Of a stretch of DNA of 64,000 bases, positions 1-9,630 are shown one piece after another. Within the stretch, counting starts at the first letter, position 1; the number at the start of each line of letters is the position of its first letter. The notes under the pieces are model-generated. The model had not been told where the DNA came from and searched no databases. It was given only the letters and a program-made list of their open reading frames with translations. Both the position numbers and the translations under genes were made by a program. The DNA is from Candidatus Marsarchaeota archaeon (GTDB lineage Archaea; Micrarchaeota; Micrarchaeia; Micrarchaeales; Micrarchaeaceae), in assembly GCA_023485295.1 (NCBI GenBank), contig JAMCZQ010000001.1, positions 1 through 64,000 of the forward strand. The letters run 5' to 3'.

Positions 1-3000
1 TTGCAAACACTTTGACCGCAAACACTGCCTCTACATTCGATTTCGAGGCGTATGGCACGATACACTATTTAAATTCCAACGTGATTGCAGGCAATTCCTA
101 CGCAATAAACGCAATAAGCACCAATTCGGTGAATCTGGTGCCTCTTGGCTCTGCTCAAGGTAGTATTGGCTACATCGTATCCAATACAATTTCAGTTACA
201 ACTGCTTCTCCTCCACTAAACATATCAGTGCCTTTGGACAAAATGACCTTTGCCTATGGCACATTTACCCAGTTCAACCAGATACCGGTAAGCCTTTATG
301 TCAATAATGCACTTGTATCAAACACGATAACTGGCATACATAATTCCACAATCTCCGGCATCTACAGCCCATATGGTGTAGCCTTCTCCCCCAACGGCGC
401 CTATGCCTATGTGACAAATTTTTTTAGCGATGAGGTCAATATAATAAATACCTCTACAGCCAAAACTACAACCTCTGCGGTCTCTGGCGTAAACGTTCCA
501 TCTAGTGTAGCCTTCTCCCCCAACGGCGCCTATGCCTATGTGACGAATAACGGCAACAACACTATAAGCATAGTCAATACTTCAACCAAAACCATAGTAT
601 CTACCATCTCAGGCTTTGATGAACCATACGGTGTAGCTTTCTACCCCGACGGCGCATATGCATACGTTACGAATTATGGCAAAAATGATGTCAGCATAGT
701 CAATACTTCAACCAAAACCATAGTATCTACCATCTCAGGCTTTGATGAACCATACGGTGTAGCATTTTCTCTCAGCGGCGCCTATGCCTATGTGACAAAT
801 GAACGCAACGGCACCATCAGCATAGTCAATACTTCTACTAGTTCCATAATTTCAACCATCTCAGGCTTCGATTATCCGGACGGTGTAGCATTTTCTCCCA
901 ACGGTGCCTACGCTTATGTGGCGGCCGGAGGCAATATCAGCATAGTCAATACTTATACCAAAACTATTGCCTCTACAATTTCCGGCTTCCACGATCCAGT
1001 CGGCGTAGCCTTCTCCCCAAACAGGGCTTATGCCTACGTGACGAATAACGGCAACAGTACTGTAAGCGTAATTAATACAGAATTCAACTCGTATAAATTT
1101 TCAGCAGCTGGAACATATTCACTGACTGCCAACACTCTTGGAAATTCCAACTACACATCCAATACTATATCCTTAACCTTTAATGTGATTAACGAATCAA
1201 TCACCATAAATTTATCCGCCACAAGTAATACTTCGTACACATATAATACCAAAGCCCCATCAATTATCGCTTCTTTAAAAAGCAATTCGATTTCTGGCAA
1301 CGTATTGAATTCGCTCGCATTCAATTTCAATTCCGGCACTGGCAACATTATAACTTATAACAATGGCAATTCCCTAAAAGTGCAGATGCCATCAAATTCT
1401 TCATTTGCTACTGCTGGAAATTACCTATATATTATATCTAGCAAGATGCAGAATGACTTTTTGAACAGCACCAACACAATAATAGTCTATAACGATATTA
1501 TTCCCAACTCCATAAAGATATCAATACTCAAGGCTGCGCCTGCAGTATTGCTCAAGACTCCAAGGAATACAGTTTACAACGGTTCATCTGTTTTAACCTA
1601 CTATGGCACATTTACCCAGTTCAACCAGATACCGGTTAGACTTTACGCAAACAACGCAATAGTGTCCAATACTGTAATAGGAATACTAAATTCAACAGTG
1701 TCTGGCAATTTTGATTTCCCTCTTGGAATAGCTATATCCCCCAACGGCGCCTACGCCTATGTAGTAAACAATGGCAATAGCAACATCAGCGTAATAAATA
1801 CCTCTACCTCAAAAGTCGTGCGCACTATATCCGGTTTTAATTATTCGGATGGTGTAGCATTTTCTCCCAACGGCGCCTACGCCTATGTGTCATCAGACGC
1901 CTATTTATACGTGAATAGCGAAACTGCATTGTTACAAAGCGATAACCTAAGCATCGTGAACACTTCAACGGGTTCCAGAATCGGAACCATTGCAGGTTTT
2001 AATGAACCATTAAGCGTTGCTATTGCTCCTTCAGGCGCCTACGCCTACGTTATGAACAACCAAAACAACACAATTAGCATCGTGAACACTTCTACCCGCT
2101 CAATAATCGGAACGATCTCAGGTTTTTCATTTCCGTATGGAATGGCCATCTCATCAAATGGCACTAACGCTTATGTGTCAAATTATGGCGTATCCCAGGT
2201 TTGGTTGATTAATGGATTAACTCACTCCGGTTATGAACCAATAATTAGCATAATCTCCAGTTTTCCTTTTGCTGCTGGATTAGAAGGTGTTGCTTTCTTA
2301 CCTACCGACTCATACATTTACGTTGCAGGTATCAATTATAACAAAATAGCAATAATAAATACATCTACCAACGAAGTGGTCAGTACTATACCGATTAGCT
2401 CGCCTGCATATATTGCAGTATCTCCTTCAGGCGCCTACGCATACGTGACAGACCCTACCGACAATTATATCAGCATAATAAACACCGGGTTTGGCTCGTA
2501 TAAACTCTCTGCTGCAGGCACATACTCGCTTACTGCAAATACTCCAGGTAATGTAAATTATACCTCAAACACTGCCTCTGCGTCGTTCACAATTGCAAAA
2601 GCCACACCAACGCTGCAGTTGAATGTATGCAGCAACTACACGTACAGCGGCTCTGCGGGATGCCTAATCACTGCTTCCATAAATTCCTTTGGCAACCAGT
2701 TGAAGGGATACCTTTACATAAATGGCAATGTCGTTGCGAATTCAACATCTACATCAAATACAATAACGTTCACTGCACATGAAGGTGCTGGGAATTATTC
2801 AGTAGTCTTCAATACTACGGGAAACAGGAATTATACATCCAATTCCATAAAAAAGGACTTCACGATTGCGAAGGCCTCTCCATCAATAACATTTCCAGTT
2901 TTCCCGCAAAATTTTGTCTATAACGGTTCGACAGCTACTGTCGAAGCCGAAATATCCACGTATAACAACCAGTTGCAGGCAAACGCTTTTGTAAATAACG

Positions 3001-4106
3001 CTTTGGTAAGTTCGTTCTACTCCAGCAATGATTTTGCTGTTGGTCCAGCAGCAGGTAACTACACAATAACCGCAAATACGCTTGGCAATGGGAACTATAC
3101 TCCTATTTCTGTGTCGAGAATATTTACAATAATTCCTGCGCCTGTGCATTCATCATCTTCAACATCATCGCTCTATATAACAGACAATGTAAATAAAACG
3201 TACGCGTCAAACAGGAGCGTGTTTGACGTATACCTGATAAACTATTCGGACAATGCAAAGGTGCTGAACATAACGTATTACCAGAATCAGCTGCCTGCAG
3301 AGATATCGTTCCCAGCGCATTACTACGTCAGGTTCAATTTTGCATGCGCTTTCACTGCAAACGGCAATTATTATGTCTCAAACAATACGTACGGCCTTCT
3401 TGATTCAGTGCCATGCGGCACAAATTACACAACCACTGGCGGTTCCTACAGTGCATATTATTTGAAAATGATAATCCCAACAACCACAACTACTACAACG
3501 ACCACCACAACCGTAACTACTACAACACTTCCGTCAATATCCATCACAAACAAGGGCTATGAAGTATCGCTGAATATTGCGCCCCATGAACGATCAAAAA
3601 TAACAATAACGCAACTGCACATAGCGCTTAACATATATTCCAACTACACAAAGAACATTACAGAAGATGTAACGATAAAGAACGTAACATCAACGATGCC
3701 TTCCGTGCCTATAAGCTATCATACAATTTCAGGCTTCAACATATCCGCAACGCCGAAGGTGCCTGCAATCAACACTACAGTGACATATGCGTGCTCTCTA
3801 AATCCATCGCAGATAAAGCCTCTTATGTTTGTAAATGGCACATGGATGCCAGTAACCGACTATTCAATCAACCAAAGCGCATGCAGCATTGCATTCTTCG
3901 CTTCTGCACCTGCAGTTGTCGCAGTAGCTACAACTCAGAATATCACTACCACAATTCCTGCTACCACTGCAACGACAACGATATTGCCGGTTGCGAAGCC
4001 AACTCCTAACTATGAAGAATACGCCATAATCGTCGTGATTGTCGTCCTGGCAATCATAATAATCGCATACGCAGCCATGAAGGCCACTGCAAAAGGCAGC
4101 AGGTAA
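1..4106 (+). CDS. giant surface protein with Ig-like domains and YVTN beta-propellers (5' end outside window)
   Basis: The reading frame is open to the first base of the window, so the start lies upstream; a TTG at position 12 is only the first possible in-window start. The visible ~1,365 residues hold Ig-like modules (motifs such as GTYSLTANT and YTSNT) and two sets of about six 42-residue repeats of the type GVAFSPNGAYAYVTN, which mark YVTN/YncE-like beta-propeller blades (bases ~340-1090 and ~1680-2500). A Thr-rich linker near bases 3475-3535 leads to a second beta-rich region and a C-terminal membrane helix at ~4015-4080 followed by a short basic tail. Many Asn-x-Ser/Thr sequons are present. 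It is probably a cell-surface or S-layer-associated adhesin anchored by its C terminus. The architecture is clear from sequence; the binding partner is unknown. A paralogue lies at the other end of the window. Confidence 0.85.
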   Translation, partial: ANTLTANTASTFDFEAYGTIHYLNSNVIAGNSYAINAISTNSVNLVPLGSAQGSIGYIVSNTISVTTASPPLNISVPLDKMTFAYGTFTQFNQIPVSLYVNNALVSNTITGIHNSTISGIYSPYGVAFSPNGAYAYVTNFFSDEVNIINTSTAKTTTSAVSGVNVPSSVAFSPNGAYAYVTNNGNNTISIVNTSTKTIVSTISGFDEPYGVAFYPDGAYAYVTNYGKNDVSIVNTSTKTIVSTISGFDEPYGVAFSLSGAYAYVTNERNGTISIVNTSTSSIISTISGFDYPDGVAFSPNGAYAYVAAGGNISIVNTYTKTIASTISGFHDPVGVAFSPNRAYAYVTNNGNSTVSVINTEFNSYKFSAAGTYSLTANTLGNSNYTSNTISLTFNVINESITINLSATSNTSYTYNTKAPSIIASLKSNSISGNVLNSLAFNFNSGTGNIITYNNGNSLKVQMPSNSSFATAGNYLYIISSKMQNDFLNSTNTIIVYNDIIPNSIKISILKAAPAVLLKTPRNTVYNGSSVLTYYGTFTQFNQIPVRLYANNAIVSNTVIGILNSTVSGNFDFPLGIAISPNGAYAYVVNNGNSNISVINTSTSKVVRTISGFNYSDGVAFSPNGAYAYVSSDAYLYVNSETALLQSDNLSIVNTSTGSRIGTIAGFNEPLSVAIAPSGAYAYVMNNQNNTISIVNTSTRSIIGTISGFSFPYGMAISSNGTNAYVSNYGVSQVWLINGLTHSGYEPIISIISSFPFAAGLEGVAFLPTDSYIYVAGINYNKIAIINTSTNEVVSTIPISSPAYIAVSPSGAYAYVTDPTDNYISIINTGFGSYKLSAAGTYSLTANTPGNVNYTSNTASASFTIAKATPTLQLNVCSNYTYSGSAGCLITASINSFGNQLKGYLYINGNVVANSTSTSNTITFTAHEGAGNYSVVFNTTGNRNYTSNSIKKDFTIAKASPSITFPVFPQNFVYNGSTATVEAEISTYNNQLQANAFVNNALVSSFYSSNDFAVGPAAGNYTITANTLGNGNYTPISVSRIFTIIPAPVHSSSSTSSLYITDNVNKTYASNRSVFDVYLINYSDNAKVLNITYYQNQLPAEISFPAHYYVRFNFACAFTANGNYYVSNNTYGLLDSVPCGTNYTTTGGSYSAYYLKMIIPTTTTTTTTTTTVTTTTLPSISITNKGYEVSLNIAPHERSKITITQLHIALNIYSNYTKNITEDVTIKNVTSTMPSVPISYHTISGFNISATPKVPAINTTVTYACSLNPSQIKPLMFVNGTWMPVTDYSINQSACSIAFFASAPAVVAVATTQNITTTIPATTATTTILPVAKPTPNYEEYAIIVVIVVLAIIIIAYAAMKATAKGSR
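254..289 (+). repeat. 36-bp exact repeat marking the start of propeller-Ig module, copy 1
   Basis: The same 36 bases recur at 1601-1636. Each copy sits at the same place in its Ig-like half-domain, just before the propeller repeats, so the whole Ig-propeller module of about 1.35 kb appears to have been duplicated. Confidence 0.85.
567..637 (+). repeat. 71-bp exact direct repeat (propeller blade), copy 1
   Basis: Identical to 693-763, offset 126 bp, exactly one 42-residue propeller blade. The identity at DNA level means recent blade duplication or conversion. Confidence 0.9.
693..763 (+). repeat. 71-bp exact direct repeat (propeller blade), copy 2
   Basis: Second copy of 567-637. The remaining blades have drifted further, so these two are the youngest pair in the propeller. 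Confidence 0.9.
1601..1636 (+). repeat. 36-bp exact repeat marking the start of propeller-Ig module, copy 2
   Basis: Second copy of the sequence at 254-289. The base before each copy differs (c versus a), so the match is bounded at 36 bases. Confidence 0.85.
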
Positions 4107-4250
4107 CACGTCCTAAAAAACGCTTAAGCATGCTTCTTGTCCTTCAATGCTGTGCATGATTGACGAAGAGTCAATGAAACCGGTATTTTCTGCAAAAGAC
4201 GTTTTACCGAAAAGCTTAAAAAGCCTAAAAGAGTTTTAAAAGCGATCTAT

Positions 4251-4655
4251 ATGGCAACCCATATGAGACATAGTGGAACAGGACAGCTTGGCGGAGGCAT
4301 TTTTGCTTTGGAGTTTATCGGAAGCCTCTTCTACCTCGCATTAGTATATCTGATGGCTATAGATGGAATGAAAGCAAGCACAGTATTTACTGGAGTGGGC
4401 GCGTTCTGGCTGCCAGTATTCGTCGGCGTGGCCGTAATATCTGCCATAGCATTGCTATTCTTCAGCTTCAGCTACATAACAGATTCAAAGCTGCTGATGG
4501 GCATGCACACGAAAAACCTAGGCCTGGTTCTTGCAGTTGCATCTGGAATAACTTTCCTGACGCTGACTGTTGGCTCTGCATATTTCCTGATAGCGCTGAT
4601 AGGATTCCTTCTGTCGCTAGTGGGCGGAATGGCAGGCTATAAGCCACAACCATGA
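4251..4655 (+). CDS. small four-helix membrane protein, unknown function
   Basis: A 134-residue protein with a short polar N terminus and about four hydrophobic helices (roughly residues 17-37, 48-77, 86-107 and 110-128). I do not recognise the family. The ATG at 4251 is preceded by a TATA-like run at ~4210-4224, about 30 bases upstream, which suits a nearly leaderless transcript. A hairpin followed by a T-tract lies at the stop codon, so the gene is probably transcribed alone. It lies between the surface protein gene and the Hel308 gene with no operon link to either. Alternative readings are a small channel subunit or a DUF-type membrane protein; nothing in the sequence decides. Confidence 0.75.
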   Translation: MATHMRHSGTGQLGGGIFALEFIGSLFYLALVYLMAIDGMKASTVFTGVGAFWLPVFVGVAVISAIALLFFSFSYITDSKLLMGMHTKNLGLVLAVASGITFLTLTVGSAYFLIALIGFLLSLVGGMAGYKPQP

Positions 4656-4692
4656 AAAGGGATTGTTTCCCTTTTTCTTTTTCTTTTTCTTC
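4655..4692 (+). terminator. hairpin plus T-rich tract
   Basis: An 8-bp stem (AAAAGGGA with TCCCTTTT, 5-base loop) begins at the last base of the stop codon and is followed by runs of T broken by single C. It resembles an intrinsic terminator; T-runs alone often suffice in archaea. Confidence 0.6.
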
Positions 4693-4814
4693 ATTGCGTG
4701 ATGTTATAAATTGAAGCCTTTTTGGCACTGGCTATAAAGGAATAATAAGTTTGCAGCATAAGCTTATTCCAGAGCAATGCTGCTTTTGCGGGCAGCAGCA
4801 AAAAGGCATGCATC

Positions 4815-6938
4815 ATGGAAGTTAAAAGCATAAAGGGCATGATACCCAGCGAAGCGCTTGAGTCGATCATTGCACGAGGCATAACCGAATTCACGCCTCC
4901 TCAGGAGCTAGCCATAAGGGCTGGCCTTTTGGACGGTGCGAACATTCTGGTAGCTGCGCCCACTGCAAGCGGCAAGACGCTCATAGCTGAAATGGCATGC
5001 GTGAACTGCATGATAGCTTCCGGCAAGAAGGCTGTGTATGTTGCGCCTATGCGTGCCATAGTGTCTGAAAAGTATTCGGAATTCAGGGAGGCATACCCGT
5101 ACATAAAGGCAGCCATATCAATGGGCGACCTTGATTCATCGGACCAGTGGCTTGCGGATTATGAGATGCTTTTCGTGTCCACTGAGAAGCTTGACAGCCT
5201 GATAAGGCACGGGGCGCAGTGGATAAGCACAATAGGCTGCATAGTGTTTGACGAGGTGCACATGCTTGCAGATGAAAGCAGGGGCCCAACGCTTGAGCTG
5301 CTGATAACAAAGCTGATGCATTCCGTGCATGCGCAGGTGATAGCGCTGAGCGCTACGATCGGCAACGCAGAGGAACTTGCAATGTGGCTAGGCGCAAAGC
5401 TTGTGACAAGCGACTACAGGCCAGTAAGGCTGCTGAAGGGGGTTTTCGACGGGAAGATGCTCCACTATTGGGATGGGCAAGGGAAGCTCCAAAAAGCGGA
5501 AATGAATGGCAAAAGCAAGATACCTGAGATAAGGATTGCAGAGGATACGCTGGCTTCAGGCAAGCAGGCGATAATATTCTATTCTACAAAGCGCAACGCC
5601 GAGGCAGGCGCCGTAAAGCTTTCGGCATACTTCAAGGAAAGGCTGGGCAAGGCGGACTTGGATGCATTGCAAAAGGCATCAGAAGAGGTGCTCAACGTGC
5701 TTGAGAGGCCCACAAGCCAGTGCCGCAAGCTGTCGGAATGCATAAAGGGCGGCGTCGCTTTCCACCATTCAGGGCTCGTGAATGCACAGCGCAGCTATGT
5801 TGAGCATTACTTCAAGGAGAACCGCATAAAGGTAATATGCGCCACTACAACAATAGGCTATGGGGTCAACCTGCCGGCGCACACTGTAGTAATCCGTGAC
5901 CTGAGCAGGCACAACGGCATAAGCGCAGAGAGGCTAAGCGTGAACGAGGTGCTGCAGCTTTTCGGAAGGGCAGGCAGGCCAAAATACGACACTGAGGGAA
6001 GGGCAATACTGCTATCAGGCAACCGCTATAGCGTTCAGGAGCTTTACCTGCATTACATAATAGGCACTCCGGAGCCGATAGACTCTGCGCTTGGTGTGGC
6101 GTCAGTGCTGCGTACGCACATACTTGCCTTCATAGCAGAAGATTTCCTAAATTCAGGCGAAGCAATAGCAGCATTCATAAAGAAGACGCTTTACGGGCAT
6201 CAGTACGGCAACGACCTCCATATAAGCACAATAGTGCGGCAGGTGCTGAAGGAGCTTGAAGAATGGGGATTCATAGCGCTAAGGGAAGGCTACTATACTG
6301 CTACAAGGCTTGGCAAGAGGATAAGCGAGCTTTACATCGATCCGCTTTCGGCAAAATGGATAATCGAGTTCATGCAGCATGCAAGGGACGAGACGTCAAC
6401 GCTGTACCTGATTGCCAACACGGTAGAGATGCGCCCGTACCTTCGCCCAACGGAGGAGGCTGAAGCCGAGTACGTGTTCTACAAGAACAGGCTGGACAGC
6501 GAAGCGATATCAAAGTATGAGGAGTCGTCGTACGGCTATTACAATCCCCTGGAGCCTTTTGCTACAGCGCTGATGCTCAGGGACTGGATCAGCGAGACTG
6601 AAGAAGATTCTATAATAGCAAAATACAGAGTTACCCCCGGGGCGCTTTATTCGAAGCTGACAAACGCAGACTGGATAGCTTATTCAGCAATTGAAATAGC
6701 AAAGCTGATTCGCATGCCTGCAAGGGGCCTTGTGGACATCAGGGTAAGGATGCGCTACGGCATACGCTCAGAGCTGCTCGACCTGGTCAGGCTTGAGCAG
6801 ATAGGGCGCGTAAGGGCCAGGAAGCTGTACGCAAATGGCATAAAAAGCGTTGCTGACATAAGGGCAAACAGGCAGAAGGTTGAGATGCTGCTTGGCAAAG
6901 ACATATCCTCAAAGGTGTTTTCCCAGCTTGAGGGCTAG
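4815..6938 (+). CDS. hel308: Hel308-type superfamily 2 DNA helicase
   Basis: A 707-residue ATP-dependent 3'-5' DNA helicase of the Ski2/Hel308 group, which in archaea acts at stalled replication forks. Visible motifs are a Q-motif glutamine near residue 30, Walker A APTASGKT at 48-55, DEVH at 146-149, a SAT motif near 179, and motif VI QLFGRAGRP near residues 384-392. A winged-helix region, a ratchet-like helical region and a C-terminal helix-hairpin-helix (EQIGRVRARKLYANGI) follow, which is the Hel308 order. Length matches the family. The ATG at 4815 places the N-terminal Q-motif correctly. The next gene on the strand starts 21 bases after the stop and encodes a DNA-binding protein. Family assignment is strong; the fork-repair role is from knowledge of homologues. 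Confidence 0.93.
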   Translation: MEVKSIKGMIPSEALESIIARGITEFTPPQELAIRAGLLDGANILVAAPTASGKTLIAEMACVNCMIASGKKAVYVAPMRAIVSEKYSEFREAYPYIKAAISMGDLDSSDQWLADYEMLFVSTEKLDSLIRHGAQWISTIGCIVFDEVHMLADESRGPTLELLITKLMHSVHAQVIALSATIGNAEELAMWLGAKLVTSDYRPVRLLKGVFDGKMLHYWDGQGKLQKAEMNGKSKIPEIRIAEDTLASGKQAIIFYSTKRNAEAGAVKLSAYFKERLGKADLDALQKASEEVLNVLERPTSQCRKLSECIKGGVAFHHSGLVNAQRSYVEHYFKENRIKVICATTTIGYGVNLPAHTVVIRDLSRHNGISAERLSVNEVLQLFGRAGRPKYDTEGRAILLSGNRYSVQELYLHYIIGTPEPIDSALGVASVLRTHILAFIAEDFLNSGEAIAAFIKKTLYGHQYGNDLHISTIVRQVLKELEEWGFIALREGYYTATRLGKRISELYIDPLSAKWIIEFMQHARDETSTLYLIANTVEMRPYLRPTEEAEAEYVFYKNRLDSEAISKYEESSYGYYNPLEPFATALMLRDWISETEEDSIIAKYRVTPGALYSKLTNADWIAYSAIEIAKLIRMPARGLVDIRVRMRYGIRSELLDLVRLEQIGRVRARKLYANGIKSVADIRANRQKVEMLLGKDISSKVFSQLEG

Positions 6939-6959
6939 AGCAAGGATTAAGAATTATGC

Positions 6960-7859
6960 ATGATAAATAGTATCATGGCAAACGCTAGGGAAAAGACGCT
7001 TGCGACATGCATGCGCATGCTAGAGCAGACCGGCTTCAGCAGCGTAAGCATTTCAAGATTCCATTCACCGTTCAGCGCGATAGCCAAGCGGAAGGAAGAA
7101 GTATACATATTCAAAGTGGTGCAGAACATAGATTCAATAAGCCAGGCTGAGGGCGAGGCGCTCACTAAGCTTTCGGTCTTTTTCAACGCCCACACATACA
7201 TAATAGGCTCAGGATACAAGAGCAGCAAGGTTGAAGAGGGGATGGCCTTTTCGAGGCACGGCGTGGATTGCATATCGGCAAAGACTCTGGAGGACCTGCT
7301 TTCAAACAAAAAGCCAAGGCATGCAGACAAGTTCATCAGGGGCAAGATGCACATAAACGGCTATGAGCTTAGAAGGCTAAGGAAGCTTGCAGGGCTGAGC
7401 CAGCGCGGGCTTGCTGGGCTTTCAGGCCTGTCGAAGGACAGCATATACAAATACGAGCGCGGCAGCGCTGCCATAAGCTCGGAATCCCTTGAGCGGCTTG
7501 AGCGCGTGCTGCTTTCAAACCTTGGCACAGAGTCCTACGCGCAGGAGCGTAGCTTCAGTGCAGCAGGCCAGACAAAGGTCGGGGAATTGCTATTCATGGA
7601 GACTGACAGGGCTCCTTTCGAGGTTGTATGCCGCTTCAGGCACCGCTTTGAGTTTGCAAAGATGACAGACCAAAGGACTATGAAGAAGATAGCGGACTTT
7701 TACAAGGAGTTTGACGGCATCTTCAACGACAGGCAGTTCATCATAGCAGATTCCAGCAGGGCCGAGGCATTTGGCATTCCAATAATATCAAGGCAAGAGC
7801 TCAACGGCATAGCATCCGAAGCAGATCTGATCGAGATGGCCGAAGAACGCTCAAGCTAA
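6960..7859 (+). CDS. HTH-type transcriptional regulator (archaeal COG1395-like)
   Basis: A 299-residue protein with three parts. Residues ~1-125 form an alpha/beta domain resembling the restriction-endonuclease-like fold found in this archaeal regulator family. Residues ~138-190 are a Cro/C1 helix-turn-helix (ELRRLRKLAGLSQRGLAGLS, then a KYERG helix). A C-terminal alpha/beta region completes it. The DNA-binding role is well supported by the HTH; the ligand and target genes are unknown. Start choice is between ATG at 6960 and ATG at 6975, and both keep the domain intact. It follows hel308 by 21 bases on the same strand and may be cotranscribed. Confidence 0.85.
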   Translation: MINSIMANAREKTLATCMRMLEQTGFSSVSISRFHSPFSAIAKRKEEVYIFKVVQNIDSISQAEGEALTKLSVFFNAHTYIIGSGYKSSKVEEGMAFSRHGVDCISAKTLEDLLSNKKPRHADKFIRGKMHINGYELRRLRKLAGLSQRGLAGLSGLSKDSIYKYERGSAAISSESLERLERVLLSNLGTESYAQERSFSAAGQTKVGELLFMETDRAPFEVVCRFRHRFEFAKMTDQRTMKKIADFYKEFDGIFNDRQFIIADSSRAEAFGIPIISRQELNGIASEADLIEMAEERSS

Positions 7860-7875
7860 AACTATTTTCCTAAAC

Positions 7876-8607
7876 CTATTTTCTTTTAGCTGCTGAGCTT
7901 TTGCGTGGGCTTTTTTGTGCATGCATGCTCTTGCCCTCTATAGTACTTACTATCTTTTCAAAGTCTGCTACAAAATCCTTTGTAGACCTAAACATCATGC
8001 TCATTCCAACGCTTCCAAAAACCACTATCAACGAGGCCATCGAAACGAACAGTATCACTATGTACTCTGAAGAAGTTATAGGGTTTATGCCGTTGCCTAC
8101 AACAACCGCAAGCCCTATTATGAAAATCACCCATAGCACGCTCGCGCCGTAGGCTATTTCGAAATAGCTGTGCTTGAACAGCATCCTTACCGAAGCATAC
8201 AAGACCCACATAATCCCTCCGAAGGAGAAAAGCAGTATTATGGGCTCCAGGTAATAGTTTTGTATGAATATGGCAGGCAGTATGAACGCAAGAGCCCCTA
8301 TCACCAGCGAGGTCATCCATATGCCCACATACTTGCTGTGCTTCTGATGCTCGACCATATTCATGTACTTTACCGATGATATATGGGCTTCGACGAAGCT
8401 CACTGTAAGCGTAAGCGCAGTTATCAGGATAAGCACGAACCAGAACAGCATTTCCACGAGCGGGCTTATTATGAAAAGCGATGCGAGCATCGATGTGAAT
8501 ATCATGCCTATTGCAAGGGCTATGGCAAATGTGAACATGGATATCCCCAATGCCCTCCTGTAAGCAAAAACCCAATAACGCTTTATATGCTCTCTGGCGT
8601 AATTCAC
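7876..8607 (-). CDS. six-helix membrane protein, unknown function
   Basis: A 243-residue protein with about six hydrophobic helices and a basic C-terminal tail (ending KSSAAKRK), a pattern that puts both ends in the cytoplasm. The start is a GTG at 8607; a TATA-like sequence on the minus strand lies around 8620-8630. I do not recognise a family signature, and no transporter motif is visible. It converges with the HTH regulator gene (16 bases between the two stops). The prepilin peptidase gene lies 77 bases upstream on the same strand, so the two could be cotranscribed. Confidence 0.75.
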   Translation of the reverse strand: MNYAREHIKRYWVFAYRRALGISMFTFAIALAIGMIFTSMLASLFIISPLVEMLFWFVLILITALTLTVSFVEAHISSVKYMNMVEHQKHSKYVGIWMTSLVIGALAFILPAIFIQNYYLEPIILLFSFGGIMWVLYASVRMLFKHSYFEIAYGASVLWVIFIIGLAVVVGNGINPITSSEYIVILFVSMASLIVVFGSVGMSMMFRSTKDFVADFEKIVSTIEGKSMHAQKSPRKSSAAKRK

Positions 8608-8684
8608 ACAATCACGATAATCATTATACCTTATTCATTAAAAAACTTTTCATAATGCGCTAAAGCGCCAGTGAATGGCAAACC

Positions 8685-9569
8685 CTAAATCGGCAGGCGC
8701 GGTATCAGCGTAAAAAGCACATTGCCATAGAGCACCAGCGCCAGTGCTCCAACGAAAATCGGCACAGCAAAAGGTATGCCTTTCTTGTACACAGGAAGCT
8801 TTCCTGAATATTTTTTCGCCAACTCCTTCAGTAGCTCTGGGGTAACGAGCCTGCCGAAGCCTTTTATCCTGCGCTTTAGGCTTTTAAGCTTCGTTTCGTC
8901 AATCATCTGCACCGCTATCATGTCCCCTGGCTCCATCATCCTGTAATTTACATACTGGACCATGTATGCCATTATCCGCTTCTCGTAAAGCAGCACCATG
9001 CCCGAACCTATTGCTATTACTATGAGAAGCGCAATCCCGAAAGCTGATGAATGCACCACTGCTATAAGGAAGAGCAGGAAGAAGAGATACACTACCAGTA
9101 TCAAAATCGTCTTGAAATAGTCTGCAAAATGCGGCTGCACAGCCTTTGCATGCTTGAAACGCTTCCCGGATTTCGGTATATAGTAAAGCGGCACTATTAT
9201 CAATGCAGCTATGCCGCTATTTATGGCAAGGGATATTACTGAAGGCAGGTATCCCTGCGGGAAGCTGTAGATTAGCCCTGTCTTCTGGAACGGCAGTATC
9301 AGGGAAATCGTTGCGAACTCTATCACATCTGCAGCGCCAAGCTGCCCTGCCCTATAAACTGCATAGCCGAGCCCGAGCACTATTGCGGCTATGACAGCGC
9401 TTATCGCTATTTCAGAGGCATTGAGATAGAGAACCGTAAGGGCAAGCCCGTAAAGCAGCGCCGCATACGCAAATATGTTTGGCACATTCCTGCTGTTGAA
9501 AATGTCGAATAGCATGTATATTAATGCGATTACTATGAGCGACGCTGCGCGCAAAACATAAAGGTCCAT
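8685..9569 (-). CDS. archaeal prepilin/preflagellin peptidase-like (A24 family)
   Basis: A 294-residue membrane protein with about eight hydrophobic helices. It carries the two aspartates expected for an A24 aspartic protease: D22 in FDIFNSRNVPN after the first helix, and D81 in LGAAD, a variant of the GxGD motif. These positions agree well with the catalytic pair known in archaeal FlaK (18 and 79). Such enzymes cut class III signal peptides of pilins and archaellins on the cytoplasmic side. A likely substrate is the pilin-like protein at 43804-45393, which has a typical class III signal. The C-terminal ~100 residues (polar, then a last helix) extend beyond the minimal enzyme. Family call is good; activity with Ala in place of the second Gly is inferred. 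Confidence 0.8.
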   Translation of the reverse strand: MDLYVLRAASLIVIALIYMLFDIFNSRNVPNIFAYAALLYGLALTVLYLNASEIAISAVIAAIVLGLGYAVYRAGQLGAADVIEFATISLILPFQKTGLIYSFPQGYLPSVISLAINSGIAALIIVPLYYIPKSGKRFKHAKAVQPHFADYFKTILILVVYLFFLLFLIAVVHSSAFGIALLIVIAIGSGMVLLYEKRIMAYMVQYVNYRMMEPGDMIAVQMIDETKLKSLKRRIKGFGRLVTPELLKELAKKYSGKLPVYKKGIPFAVPIFVGALALVLYGNVLFTLIPRLPI

Positions 9570-9630
9570 CAGGCATCAGGAGGTTATACAAAACTAAATT
9601 GTAATATTAGCTAAAGTATTTATTAATATC

